From Salinicoccus halitifaciens (GTDB lineage Bacteria > Bacillota > Bacilli > Staphylococcales > Salinicoccaceae), in NCBI RefSeq assembly GCF_021026095.1, contig NZ_JAJNCU010000002.1:310001-374000 (forward strand): a DNA stretch of 64,000 bases, read 5' to 3'. Within the stretch, counting starts at the first letter, position 1, and every line of letters begins with the position of its first letter. A model generated the notes under the pieces. It was not told where the DNA came from. It saw nothing but the letters and a program-made list of their open reading frames with translations, and did no database searches. This document shows, piece after piece, positions 7,467-16,645 of this stretch. A program made the translations under genes and the position numbers.

Positions 7467-9254
7467 TTATTTTATATACTGCCTTGCACCTTTCAGAACA
7501 CCGAGCACGCTGCCATTGGAGTTTTTCACTTTGGATGTCAGTGATTTGAAGGTGACGTGCTTTTCCTTACTGATGTGGTACAGGATGACGTCGTCATCAT
7601 CCAGGTTTTTGCGTTCCGAGGCCGGGATTTCCGTGATGTCGTTGTCCTGGATATACCGGTTCAGCACACGGTAGGTCAGATCCTCATCACAGAGTATATG
7701 GTTGCGTTCCCAGTCCTCGATCGTTGTATTCGGTACGTCTTTCGGCGGTGCGATGACGTTCACGTTCTTCACCCCGAACTCTTCGCTCAGCACATTGAAG
7801 GCGAGGTTGTTGAAAGTGAACGAACGTGTGAGAAGGAGGCACTGGTCGAAGCGGGTCATGTCTTGGAACATGCGCTCGGATTCTGCGAGCAGGCTGCCGG
7901 AGATCTTCTCTATGCCGTATTCTTCAATATTGTACTTTCTGCTTGCCAGCACGTCGGAGATCGCGACGGGTATGTTATGCTCCTTCAGCTTCAGGGCGAG
8001 CTTGATCGAAAGCAGATGCTCGCCGAGAAGTATTACGCCCGGCGGCTTCCGGCTGGAAAGGTCGAGTGCCTTGCTCAGCGGCTTGAAGCTGAAGCCGTAC
8101 ACGACGACCGTGATGAACACGAGGGCGAAGGTGACCGGCACGATCATTTCCGCCATTTCGACGTTCATTTCAGTGAACAGCCCGCCGAAGAATCCCGCGA
8201 CGGTCAGTGCGACGATGCCGCGTGGTGCGACGGCACCGACGAACAGCCGCTCCTGGATCGTGAGCTCCGTATTGACCGTCGACAGTAACACGGAAGCAGG
8301 GCGGACGATGAGTATCATGACCAGGCAGAACAGCAGCACTTCCCACGCGATGACGATTTGGAGCATATCCATCGTGAGGGATGAGGTGATCAGAATAAAC
8401 ACCGTCGATACGCTGATAAGTGACAGATCGTCGATGAAATGATCCGATTCCTTGAAGATCAGGTGCTGGTTTTTGAGCTGTGCCATGACGAAGCCGAAAA
8501 TCGTGATGGCGAGTAATCCCGATTCATGAAGGATCGCGTCACTGATGCTGAATATCAGGATGATGAAAACGAACTGCATTGACGTCATCAAGTTCTGCGG
8601 CAATATGTCATTAATGAGCAGCGCCCTGAACAGCATGGCGCCGCCGTACCCGAGTGCGGCCGCGGCGGAGAAGCCGATGACATAATCCATCACGAGCCCC
8701 ATCTGGAAGCCGTCCGCCGCAAACTGGAAGATGTAGAATGCGAGCAGGGCGAGCATCGGACCGACAGGGTCGAGGATGATGCTTTCCCATCTGAGTATCG
8801 AATCGACCGACCGCTTCACCTTCGCTTGCTTTAAGAGGGGCTGTATCACCGTCGGGCCGGTGACGATGAAAAGCCCGGCCAGGACGAGTGAGATGGAGAG
8901 CGGAAAACCGATGATGTAGTACATGGCGAGCGTGCCGAGCGCCCAGCCGATCAGTGCATTCAATGTGAGGATGCGCCGCATTGCGATTGAAATGCCCTTC
9001 AGTTCACGGGCATTCAGGTTGCTGCTGCCTTCGAACAGGATGATCGCGACCGCGAGCGAAATCACGGTGCCGAACAATTCACTGCCGAGCAGTTCTTCAG
9101 GGTTGGTCCAGCCGAACACCGGCCCGATCAACAGGCCGACGATAGACATGATGACGATCGCCGGGAACTTCAAAAGTCTCGCCGCCCACTGGCTGAGTAT
9201 GCCGAGGCTGATGAAGATCGCGACGATCAGGAGAGTCGGCATGGTGAAATCCAT
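7467..9254 (-). CDS. NhaP-type cation:proton antiporter with a C-terminal nucleotide-binding-like domain
   Basis: A 595-residue protein: about 12 membrane spans (residues 5-390) of the CPA1 Na+(K+)/H+ exchanger family, with GPTVIQPLL and ESIILDPVGPMLALL around the ion-binding aspartate, then a soluble region (about 400-595) starting PPGVILLGEHLLSIKLALKL that resembles a TrkA-N/RCK Rossmann domain. The role would be Na+ or K+ export for pH and salt balance at the cell membrane. ATG 9254 is chosen because GAGGTG lies 6 nt upstream; the apparent earlier GTG is part of that site. Confidence 0.88.
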   Translation of the reverse strand: MDFTMPTLLIVAIFISLGILSQWAARLLKFPAIVIMSIVGLLIGPVFGWTNPEELLGSELFGTVISLAVAIILFEGSSNLNARELKGISIAMRRILTLNALIGWALGTLAMYYIIGFPLSISLVLAGLFIVTGPTVIQPLLKQAKVKRSVDSILRWESIILDPVGPMLALLAFYIFQFAADGFQMGLVMDYVIGFSAAAALGYGGAMLFRALLINDILPQNLMTSMQFVFIILIFSISDAILHESGLLAITIFGFVMAQLKNQHLIFKESDHFIDDLSLISVSTVFILITSSLTMDMLQIVIAWEVLLFCLVMILIVRPASVLLSTVNTELTIQERLFVGAVAPRGIVALTVAGFFGGLFTEMNVEMAEMIVPVTFALVFITVVVYGFSFKPLSKALDLSSRKPPGVILLGEHLLSIKLALKLKEHNIPVAISDVLASRKYNIEEYGIEKISGSLLAESERMFQDMTRFDQCLLLTRSFTFNNLAFNVLSEEFGVKNVNVIAPPKDVPNTTIEDWERNHILCDEDLTYRVLNRYIQDNDITEIPASERKNLDDDDVILYHISKEKHVTFKSLTSKVKNSNGSVLGVLKGARQYIK

Positions 9255-9321
9255 AGCGCGCACCTCACTTCCATAAAGTCATTTATATAGAATCAAATTC
9301 GTATACTAAAGTCTTATCACG

Positions 9322-9364
9322 AAAAAAGCAAGGGGTGATTTACTCATCCCTTGCTTTGTTTTTT
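9322..9364. terminator. Hairpin terminator
   Basis: AAAGCAAGGGGTGA pairs across a short loop with TCATCCCTTGCTTT; A and T runs flank both sides. It ends the minus-strand fusion gene, whose stop codon overlaps the right edge. Confidence 0.8.
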
Positions 9365-11924
9365 ACTTCATATGATTTTCATGGAGCCACGCTACGGCTT
9401 CATCCCTGGTGTTGATTTCGCCGTTCAACACCGCGACTTCGAGCTCCAGGAGTATGCCCCTGAAGTGGGGACCGGGTTTCATGCCTTCCTGGATCAGATC
9501 CTCCCCGGTCAGAAAGACGGGCATATCGATGCGTCTCTTCAAATAAGATGTGATGATATCTTCATTTTCCATGTTTTCCTTCGCAATCATGAAAATGATC
9601 GCCTCGTCCTCATAGTGTTTCAGGAAGCGGTGGAACTCGCCGGGTTCCCTGATCTGTTCGACACCTTCCATATCGGAGAGGTTCCGGATGTCCTGGAGGA
9701 ATTTATTGTTCCGTTTGGTCAGTGAGAATTGGCTCATCAGATACATCTTTTTGCTTGTGAAGAAGGGGATCGCGAAATAATTGAACCACCGCGGCTTAGT
9801 CCCGGCGGGCGGCTTATGGATCTCATAGAACATCTTGAGCTGGCCGGCGTGTATATAGCTCTGTTCGGCACTCCCGTCATCCACGCCGAACTGCTGCCAG
9901 AATGTAAGCTTGAAGAGCCTTTTGATCGTCCCGGGCGGATCTTCATCCTTGAACAGCCGCTTCATCTCCTCGACGATCCGGTGGGCGGATAAATCCCGCA
10001 TCCTCGCCATCGAATTCAGTGCGAGGCTTTCGGTCTGCTTATCCATCAGGAAGTCGAAGCGGGTCTCGAATCGCACAGCCCTCAAAATCCGGGTCGGGTC
10101 GTCGATGAAACTCAGGTTATGCAGCACTTTGATCGTCTTGCTCCTGAGGTCGGCCTGGCCGTTGAACGGGTCGACGAGGTCGCCGAACACTTCCGGGTTC
10201 AAACACAGCGCCATCGAATTGATCGTGAAGTCCCTGCGGTACAGGTCTTCACTCAGCGTGGACAGTTCGACATCCGGGAGTGACGCCGGGCGCTCGTAAT
10301 ATTCGAGGCGCGCGGACGTCACATCGATGTAGAGCCCCGACGGGTGGATCCATGAGGCGGTGCCGAACGTTTCATGCATTTTGACGCTGCCGCCGTAATC
10401 GGTGCGGAGATGCTCGGCAAAGTCGATGCCGTTCCCTTCGACGACGATGTCGATATCATCATTAGGACGTTCGAGGAAGAGGTCGCGCACGATGCCGCCG
10501 ATGAGGTATACCCGCATACCAGTGCGCTCCGCCGTCCTGCTGATGTCGGTGAGGAGGGAGTTCGTGCTTTCCGGCAGCTGCTTCTCCATCTCCTCTTTCA
10601 AGTTTTTAATGTCGGGCCGCCGGAGGTCCTCGCTCAGCTCCTGGTTATGCATCACTTCGATGATGTCGGTCCTTGTGACGATGCCGATCGGCTGACCGTC
10701 CTCCATGACGGGGAGGCGCCCGATGTTGTTGTCGATGATGAGCCGCTGCATCTCTTCAATCGTCGTCTCAGGTTTGATCGTCCTCGGGTTGCGGCTCATA
10801 TACGCCTTGATCGGCGCATGGCCGAGGCCGTGGTGATTGGCCTTGTCGAGGTCGCGGCGGGTGATGATGCCGATCAGCCGGTCATCCTCGACGACGGGGT
10901 AGCCGGAATGCCCGTAACGGTACATGAGGTGGCCCGCTTCCCTGATCTTCGTATCCGGCGGCAGCATCTTCACGGGACTCGCCATGATGTCTTCGGCGGT
11001 GATGGCGGGTTTTAAAATCAGGTCGAGATGGCTGTTGACCTGCCCGAGCACTTCATCAAGCCCGCTTCTTTTGACCGTGGCAGATCCCGCCTGCGGATGC
11101 CCGCCGCCGTCGAATTTTTCAAGGAGCGGCAGCAGGTTCACACGGTTCGAATTGCACCGGCCGACGATGTGCACATGCTTCTCCATCTTGACGACCGTGA
11201 GCACCATGTCGGCCCCGCTGATGTCGAGAAGTTTATCCGCAATGGTCGCAAGCTCCCGCAGATAGACATCGATCTGATAGGCGCACACGAGAAATTTCAG
11301 CCCGTCCCTGTAATATGTCTTTGCATTGCGGAACAGCTGGTTCAGAAGGTCCTGCTGATCCGGTGTGAGCTTGTAGTCTGCAAAGCGCTGGATGATCTCG
11401 AGATTCATTTCATTCTTCATCAGGAAGCTTGCCGCCTGGAAATCCCTGTCCGTCGTATTCGGGAATGTGAAGGAGCCGGTGTCGGTGTAGATTCCGAGCC
11501 CGAACAGCGTCGCTTCGAATGACGAGATGGGGATTTTGCGCCGGATGATCTCTTCTATCAATAAAGTGACCGTCGCCCCGACCGGTTCAATCACCCTGCG
11601 GGCCGCCTTGACATCCTTCGAGCCCGGCGGGTGGTGATCGTACACCGTGATATCCAATTTTTCTGCATCGAGTTTCTTTGTATAATTGCCGAGCCTTGAG
11701 AGTGAGGCGGTATCCACAAGAATCAGGCTGGTCACTTCCTCCCATTTGACCAGGTGATCGTCGGTCATGTCGAAAGTGTCCCTGTAGATCGTCAGAAACT
11801 GCCTGACGGGCGCCGTCTGTTCATTCGGGATGACGACTTTCGCCTCGGGATGGAGCTTCTTCGCTGCGATCAGTGAAGCCAGGGCATCGAAATCGGTATT
11901 CACGTGGGACATGATTATTTGCAC
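9363..11924 (-). CDS. DHH-DHHA1-CBS-CBS-tRNA nucleotidyltransferase (CCA/poly(A) polymerase family) fusion
   Basis: An 853-residue four-part protein. Residues 1-150 form a DHH phosphodiesterase (NTDFDA, LVDTAS, YDHHPPG, YTDTGSF). About 215-300 is DHHA1 with FDGGGHPQAGSA. About 305-435 holds two CBS repeats (IMASPVKM..., YMSRNPRTI...). From about 460 comes the class II nucleotidyltransferase head (LIGGIVRDLF, DDIDIVV, RRDFTINSMAL) and RNA-binding region (DDPTRILRAVRFE). This architecture is known in A-adding or CCA enzymes of Deinococcus, Thermus relatives and some Bacillota. GTG 11924 is the likely start (AAGG 9 nt upstream), giving the usual MQIIMSH N-terminus. Ordinary Staphylococcaceae CCA enzymes have about 400 residues and no DHH part. 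Confidence 0.92.
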   Translation of the reverse strand: MQIIMSHVNTDFDALASLIAAKKLHPEAKVVIPNEQTAPVRQFLTIYRDTFDMTDDHLVKWEEVTSLILVDTASLSRLGNYTKKLDAEKLDITVYDHHPPGSKDVKAARRVIEPVGATVTLLIEEIIRRKIPISSFEATLFGLGIYTDTGSFTFPNTTDRDFQAASFLMKNEMNLEIIQRFADYKLTPDQQDLLNQLFRNAKTYYRDGLKFLVCAYQIDVYLRELATIADKLLDISGADMVLTVVKMEKHVHIVGRCNSNRVNLLPLLEKFDGGGHPQAGSATVKRSGLDEVLGQVNSHLDLILKPAITAEDIMASPVKMLPPDTKIREAGHLMYRYGHSGYPVVEDDRLIGIITRRDLDKANHHGLGHAPIKAYMSRNPRTIKPETTIEEMQRLIIDNNIGRLPVMEDGQPIGIVTRTDIIEVMHNQELSEDLRRPDIKNLKEEMEKQLPESTNSLLTDISRTAERTGMRVYLIGGIVRDLFLERPNDDIDIVVEGNGIDFAEHLRTDYGGSVKMHETFGTASWIHPSGLYIDVTSARLEYYERPASLPDVELSTLSEDLYRRDFTINSMALCLNPEVFGDLVDPFNGQADLRSKTIKVLHNLSFIDDPTRILRAVRFETRFDFLMDKQTESLALNSMARMRDLSAHRIVEEMKRLFKDEDPPGTIKRLFKLTFWQQFGVDDGSAEQSYIHAGQLKMFYEIHKPPAGTKPRWFNYFAIPFFTSKKMYLMSQFSLTKRNNKFLQDIRNLSDMEGVEQIREPGEFHRFLKHYEDEAIIFMIAKENMENEDIITSYLKRRIDMPVFLTGEDLIQEGMKPGPHFRGILLELEVAVLNGEINTRDEAVAWLHENHMK

Positions 11925-12039
11925 AATGATCATCCTTGCTTAAATTATTCCAGTGTGGTGTATCCATTCATATCTTATGATACTACAGACAGCGGGGGAG
12001 TCACCACATCCATTTCATTCTGAAAATTTAAAAATTTCA

Positions 12040-12068
12040 TTGAAGTGCGTTTTCATTATGTCTACAAT
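12040..12068 (+). promoter_or_regulatory. Sigma-A promoter of the peptide-binding lipoprotein gene
   Basis: TTGAAG, 17 bp, TACAAT, ending 24 bp before the start codon. An A+T-rich near-palindrome around 12017-12039 contains CTGAAAATT, a half match to a CodY box; CodY control is plausible for a peptide importer but only weakly supported. Confidence 0.6.
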
Positions 12069-12092
12069 GAAATTAAAAGGGGGAAATTTCAT

Positions 12093-13760
12093 ATGAAGAA
12101 ATTGTTGTATCTGCCGTTCATTTTGGCAGTGGTCTTTATTCTGCAGGCGTGCACCGATGACGGCGGGGTGGAGGAAAGTGCGGAAGACTCCGGCGGGGAA
12201 GCGACCGGTGACATCGTCATCGGCAGTGCGGATGACGTCGTCACGCTGGATCCGCACGGTTCGAATGACTCCGCTTCATCACAAGTCCGGCGGAATATAT
12301 ACGAACCGTTGATTTTCCAGACGGTCGATATGGAACTGGAGCCGGGGCTTGCGGATGAGTGGGAAGCTGCGGAAGATGATGTATGGAATCTGACATTAAG
12401 GGAAGGGACGACTTTTCATAACGGTTCCGATTTCACGGCGGAAGATGTGAAGGCGACGCTCGACAGGGTCAGGGACCCTGCGGTCGGTTCGGCGGTGACG
12501 TTTTTATTTGAAATGATCGAAGAGGTGGAAGTCGTGGGGGACTATGAAGTGAACCTGCACACCGAGTATCCTTTTGCGCCGCTGCCGAGCCACCTTGCGC
12601 ACAGTACGGCCGGCATCATTTCAAAGGAACTCATCGATGAGGACTATCAGGCCGCGCTCGATGAAGCGGGTGTGGATATGACGCCTGATGAATATTATGA
12701 ACTGCGTGAGGCCGGGGGAGATGAATTCGAGGAAGTCATGGATCAGATCACCGAACATATCGGCCAGGTGCTGAGTACAGAAACAGACGGCACGAACCAT
12801 CTCATGCTTGAATCAAGATCTGCAGGCGAGGAAGTGGTCACAACCAAATTTGAAGATTTCCAGCGCGGGGAGAGAAATTTTGAAACGGTGACATTCCGCG
12901 TGCTGCCGGAATCAGGTGCGAGGATGGCCGAGCTTGAAACGGGCGGCATCGATATTGCGACCGACGTCGATTCATCCAATGCGTCCCGGATTTCCGAAGG
13001 GCAGGATACTGAACTCGTCGAGAGGGAATCGGTGAGGCTGAATTATCTCGGCATGAATGTTGAAAAGGAACCTTTCGATGATGTGAGGGTCCGTCAGGCG
13101 ATCGCCCATGCGATTGATAAAGAAGAGATTATATCCGGTGTCTATGACGATATGGGTGTGCCGGCAGAAGGGCCGCTCGCACCTGATGTATGGGGCTACA
13201 ACGAAGATCTCGAGGGGCGGACATTCGACCTGGAGCAGGCGCGTGAACTGCTTGCTGAGACGGATGTCGCGGACGGCTTCAGCACAAAGATCTGGATCAG
13301 TGAAGACCAGGAGATCAGGGACACGGCACTGTTTATCCAGGAGAGGCTCGGCGAGCTGAATATCGATGTGGAAATCGAGCAGTTCGAGTGGGGCGCATAC
13401 CTTGATATACTCGCAACAGGCGACCAGGACATGTTCATCCACGGCTGGACGACTGTGACCGGTGATGCGGACTATGGATTATATGCATTGTTCCATACCG
13501 ACAGCATCGATGCATCAGGCAACAGGACATGGTACTCCAACCCAGAACTTGACGATCTGCTGGATCAGGGACGCACCGAACCTGATGAAGACGTGAGATA
13601 TGATGCGTACACAGAAGCCCAGGAGATACTGGTGGAGGAAGTGCCGATGAGCTACATCTTCCATAACAACTTCATGATCGGTGTGAACAACAGCGCCGTC
13701 AACGGCGTGGAAGTCGACCCTTCCGGCGCAGTCAGGCTGGAAGACGTCACTTTTGAATAA
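12093..13760 (+). CDS. Family 5 (peptide/nickel) ABC substrate-binding lipoprotein
   Basis: A 555-residue exported lipoprotein: MKKLLYLP signal, lipobox LQAC (Cys about residue 16), acidic linker, then an SBP_bac_5 fold with the family signatures DVVTLDPHGSNDSAS near the start and RQAIAHAIDKEEII in the middle. It captures oligopeptides or related solutes outside the membrane for an ABC importer, but no permease or ATPase gene is nearby, so it must work with one encoded elsewhere. AAGGGGG ribosome site. The surface is strongly acidic, typical of salt-tolerant hosts. Confidence 0.9.
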   Translation: MKKLLYLPFILAVVFILQACTDDGGVEESAEDSGGEATGDIVIGSADDVVTLDPHGSNDSASSQVRRNIYEPLIFQTVDMELEPGLADEWEAAEDDVWNLTLREGTTFHNGSDFTAEDVKATLDRVRDPAVGSAVTFLFEMIEEVEVVGDYEVNLHTEYPFAPLPSHLAHSTAGIISKELIDEDYQAALDEAGVDMTPDEYYELREAGGDEFEEVMDQITEHIGQVLSTETDGTNHLMLESRSAGEEVVTTKFEDFQRGERNFETVTFRVLPESGARMAELETGGIDIATDVDSSNASRISEGQDTELVERESVRLNYLGMNVEKEPFDDVRVRQAIAHAIDKEEIISGVYDDMGVPAEGPLAPDVWGYNEDLEGRTFDLEQARELLAETDVADGFSTKIWISEDQEIRDTALFIQERLGELNIDVEIEQFEWGAYLDILATGDQDMFIHGWTTVTGDADYGLYALFHTDSIDASGNRTWYSNPELDDLLDQGRTEPDEDVRYDAYTEAQEILVEEVPMSYIFHNNFMIGVNNSAVNGVEVDPSGAVRLEDVTFE

Positions 13761-13779
13761 AAATCCTGAATCAAATTTA

Positions 13780-13828
13780 ATATCCCGGATGGATACTCTT
13801 GTAACGAGTAATCCATCCGGGATTTTTA
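13780..13828 (+). terminator. Hairpin terminator of the lipoprotein gene
   Basis: ATCCCGGATGGAT pairs with ATCCATCCGGGAT, then TTTTT. The arm word CCATCCGG recurs in the repeat array that starts about 30 bp later. Confidence 0.85.
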
Positions 13829-13859
13829 GTTGGAATGGGACAGCTTGAATAAAGAGCGG

Positions 13860-13999
13860 CGCTCCATCCGGATTCTTGAAGGCTATCCAGACGGAGCTTC
13901 TAGGGGGCGGGCCTCCATCCGGTTTCTTGAGGGATATCCGGACAGGGCTTGCAGGACGAGGCACTCCATCCGGATTCCAAGAGGATATCCGGACAGAAA
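13860..13999. repeat. Array B: three 51-bp units with an interrupted palindrome
   Basis: CTCCATCC starts at 13862, 13913 and 13964, exactly 51 bp apart. Each unit has TCCGGAT (or variant), a 9-nt loop, then ATATCCGGA. It lies between the terminator of the upstream gene and the convergent M23 gene and shares its arm words with array C. Confidence 0.8.
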
Positions 14000-14051
14000 C
14001 CGGCTGGACAGCAGCTGAAATCGCATCAAACCGGGGGAAGCGGGGCTTTAT

Positions 14052-15035
14052 TCACCGCCTGAACCACCTGGCGACGGAATCGGAGACGGCTTCCATGATC
14101 GAGCGGTTGTCCGTTGACGCCGCCGGCTTAAGATGGTCGGGGGTGAACTTCTTTCTGCTAGGATCGGGCGTCGGCTTCGCAATATCCCCCTGCATGGGTG
14201 TGCTGCCGTCGGAAAATCTGATGCGGAATGACTTGGCTCGGACGGCCCTGGCTTTATCCATCACCTGGAAATGGAGGTGGGGTTCTGATGAGTTGCCGGA
14301 ATTGCCGCATCTGCCTAAGGTGTCGCCCTGCTGGACGATGTCGCCTTCTTCGACGGTGATCGACTCTTTTTTGAGATGGGCGATCATGCTGTATTCCTTA
14401 TGTGCATGCTGGATGATGACATGGTTGCCGCTGGGTCTTTTTTCATTCATTTCGCCGGGCACATTATCACGTATATGGTTCACCACTTTGACGACCTTCC
14501 CGCCGGCGGGTGCGGTGATTTCCTTGTCGAAGGCATGGTAATTCTCATTCTGCAGGGGGTCGCCCTTATGCGTCTTCCCGTCTTTCATCTGGAGGAGGTC
14601 ATAGGCATACCTCTGTGATCCGTACACATAGTGATAGTTGATGAATTCATTGTCGCCGCCCCAGAAGACAAGCCATTCCTCTTTTACAGGCATCGTGTAC
14701 GAAACTTCGGAAACACTTTTCCCGTAGTCCTTGAAGACGGTGAATGGTTTCATGGTGAGCATATGTATCATCTCATCCTCTCCGAAGTACACGCTGAGCG
14801 CCTTTTTCCTTTTGTCGTCGACCCACAAGTAATGCGTATGCATACCGAGATGGGCCACATGCTTCAAATAAAACTGTCCGATATCCTGATTGAAGGTGAC
14901 GACCATCTTCTCGAACTGATCGAGTGTGATGACACCTTTTAAGTCATCGATGAACTGGCTGTAGATGACTTTGGGGCGTTTATTCAAAAAAGCGGCCGCA
15001 AAATCGTCGGGTTTGATCTTTTTCCTGCCTTTCAT
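14052..15035 (-). CDS. M23-family (LytM-like) peptidase homologue without signal peptide
   Basis: A 327-residue protein. Residues 1-110 form a separate N-terminal domain of unknown type. The M23 core spans about 150-290: SQRYAYDLL, APAGGKVV, SMIAHLKK and PHLHFQV. The HLH pair and the catalytic-type AHL histidine are present, but where peptidoglycan hydrolases have N-H-x3-D this protein has Q-R-x3-D, so one zinc ligand is replaced. There is no signal peptide or membrane span, which is unusual for a wall hydrolase. Ribosome site AAGGGGAA. Possibly a non-hydrolytic or intracellular member; function open. Confidence 0.8.
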   Translation of the reverse strand: MKGRKKIKPDDFAAAFLNKRPKVIYSQFIDDLKGVITLDQFEKMVVTFNQDIGQFYLKHVAHLGMHTHYLWVDDKRKKALSVYFGEDEMIHMLTMKPFTVFKDYGKSVSEVSYTMPVKEEWLVFWGGDNEFINYHYVYGSQRYAYDLLQMKDGKTHKGDPLQNENYHAFDKEITAPAGGKVVKVVNHIRDNVPGEMNEKRPSGNHVIIQHAHKEYSMIAHLKKESITVEEGDIVQQGDTLGRCGNSGNSSEPHLHFQVMDKARAVRAKSFRIRFSDGSTPMQGDIAKPTPDPSRKKFTPDHLKPAASTDNRSIMEAVSDSVARWFRR

Positions 15036-15121
15036 AATCCAATTTCCCCTTAACTTGTTTTACATACCATTATACTGATGTGTGCGGATTATTAAAATAT
15101 TTCATCATTTCATTTATATAT

Positions 15122-15146
15122 GTTTTCTACATACATTTCCGGGTAA
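15122..15146 (+). promoter_or_regulatory. Candidate sigma-B promoter of the DUF2512 gene
   Basis: GTTTTC, 13 bp, GGGTAA, close to the general-stress consensus GTTTAA-N12-15-GGGTAT, 46 bp upstream of the start codon. Confidence 0.5.
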
Positions 15147-15191
15147 AGTCCTACAGAACATAATTCTTGATTATGAAGTGGAGGGAATTTC

Positions 15192-15578
15192 GTGGAACAC
15201 GTCAAAGCACTCGGCATCAAAGGAATCATGACGCTTATCGTTTTATGGATTGTTCTCGGTGTCGGATATGATATGTCATTCTGGCCGATGATCCTGGTGA
15301 CGACGATTGTACTCGGTGCAATTTCCTACCTTGCAGGTGATCTGGGCATCCTGCCTGCTGCAGGCAACATGGTGGCGACCATTTCCGACCTGGTCGTGAC
15401 ATTCCTGGTTGTATGGCTGCTCGGTCTTGCATTGACTGATATGAGCGGTGGTACAGTTGCGGTTGCTGCAATCATTTCTGCAGTCATCATTGCGGTGGGT
15501 GAATATCTTTTCCATATTTATCTGCTTAAGAACGGGCCTTTCCCGGCAAATGCGAAAGAGAGAAGGAATCCTTCTTAA
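15192..15578 (+). CDS. DUF2512 (YndM-like) membrane protein
   Basis: A 128-residue protein with four membrane helices (about residues 8-25, 31-50, 58-80, 90-112) and an unknown role. Layout and sequence (GYDMSFWPMILVTTIVLGAI, then YLAGDLGILPAAGN) match the YndM family. GTG start with GGAGGG 7-8 nt upstream. A sigma-B-like promoter suggests general-stress expression. Single gene closed by a strong hairpin. Confidence 0.85.
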   Translation: MEHVKALGIKGIMTLIVLWIVLGVGYDMSFWPMILVTTIVLGAISYLAGDLGILPAAGNMVATISDLVVTFLVVWLLGLALTDMSGGTVAVAAIISAVIIAVGEYLFHIYLLKNGPFPANAKERRNPS

Positions 15579-15589
15579 TTTGAATATAA

Positions 15590-15636
15590 TGAAGCCCCCG
15601 AAACCGTCATATGGACGGTCCGGGGGCTTTATTTCA
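15590..15636. terminator. Bidirectional hairpin terminator
   Basis: AAGCCCCCGaaACCGTC pairs with GACGGTcCGGGGGCTT, followed by TTATTT; lies between convergent genes. Confidence 0.85.
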
Positions 15637-15648
15637 TTACATATGGAT

Positions 15649-16551
15649 TCAAGCCTTGTTTCCGGCGAGCAGATGGAGCAGGTCTTTTCCAATGGATGCA
15701 GCGGCGACGGCGGTCATCTCCCCGGAATCATAGCTTGGCGTCACCTCGACCAGGTCGGCGGCGACGATGTTCAATCCGGCGAGGTGTTCCAGGAACAGGC
15801 GCATTTCCCTCGTGGAAGGGCCGCCGGGCACCGGCGTCGCGGTCCCGGGGGCAAAAGCGGGGTCGAGTGCATCGATGTCGAAGGTGAGGTATACGGGATT
15901 GTCCCCGATGACCGACTTCACTTTTTCGGCAAGTGCTTCCGGACCTTGTGTCATCGCCTCCTTCGCATAAATGATATTGTACTCGAAATCTTTCGGCATA
16001 CTCGTCCTTACATATGCCTGCACAGATGTCCCGGGATCTATTGCACCTTCTTCAGCGAGGTCATGGGCGAATGAATTCCGTGAAATCTTATTACTGCTGC
16101 CCGGGAGCGATTCCTGGTGGCTGTCGATATGGAGGAGGGATAATTTCCCATGCTTCTCTTTTGCCGCCCGGATCGTGCTGTATGCCACCGTATGGTCGCC
16201 CCCGATGGTCAACAGCTTCGAACCGCCGGCCAGAATCTTGCTTGCGTGCTTATAACTTTCTTCAAGCATGTAGTTGAGCCGTGTCTCGCCAAGATCGTAG
16301 CCCACGTCCCCGTAATCGATCAAGTCATTTTCCTCTTTTATGTCATAAGGCCATGGATAATGCATACTCATATCATGCACTGATGCTTCCCGGATCGAGC
16401 GCGGTCCGAACCGTGCCCCGGGCCGCCTTGTCAGACCCAGTTCGAATGGCACACCCATCACTGTGATGTCCCTGCCTTCAACCTCCCTTGAAGGGGGCAG
16501 GCCCCAGAAAGTCGCATGACCGGCATAAGCCAACATATTAATGCTGTTCAC
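15649..16551 (-). CDS. Ureohydrolase (agmatinase/guanidine-type) paralog 1 with a changed metal ligand
   Basis: A 300-residue arginase-fold enzyme that would hydrolyse a guanidino compound to urea plus an amine. Metal motifs: GGDHT (near 113), then HIDSHQES where the family has D-x-H-x-D, so the third ligand Asp is Glu; the later FDIDALDPAFAPGT is intact. GTG start at 16551 after AAGGAGTGAT; the leader is near-identical to that of the adjacent paralog. The pair look like a tandem duplication. The substrate is unknown: agmatine, arginine, guanidinopropionate or -butyrate are possible. The Glu variant may have altered metal use. Confidence 0.85.
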   Translation of the reverse strand: MNSINMLAYAGHATFWGLPPSREVEGRDITVMGVPFELGLTRRPGARFGPRSIREASVHDMSMHYPWPYDIKEENDLIDYGDVGYDLGETRLNYMLEESYKHASKILAGGSKLLTIGGDHTVAYSTIRAAKEKHGKLSLLHIDSHQESLPGSSNKISRNSFAHDLAEEGAIDPGTSVQAYVRTSMPKDFEYNIIYAKEAMTQGPEALAEKVKSVIGDNPVYLTFDIDALDPAFAPGTATPVPGGPSTREMRLFLEHLAGLNIVAADLVEVTPSYDSGEMTAVAAASIGKDLLHLLAGNKA

Positions 16552-16599
16552 GTGATCACTCCTTAAATATACTCTTATCTTTTCCTTACCCATGTTCCC

Positions 16600-16640
16600 G
16601 CTAAAAAAACTAAAGGCCGGCAGATGCCATCCGCCGGCCG
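16600..16640 (-). terminator. Hairpin terminator between the two ureohydrolase genes
   Basis: GGCCGGCGGATG pairs with CATCTGCCGGCC on the minus strand, then TTTAGTTTTTTTAG. It suggests that the downstream paralog has its own promoter or depends on read-through. Confidence 0.75.
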
Positions 16641-16645
16641 TATCA

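Noticed and set aside
10374-11015. Long plus-strand frames opposite the DHH-CBS-nucleotidyltransferase gene
   Set aside because: They are shadows from high G+C third positions; no ribosome sites or domains.
12017-12039. CodY box at the peptide-binding lipoprotein promoter
   Set aside because: Only one half (CTGAAAATT) fits; about four mismatches in 15 bases is too weak for a separate call.
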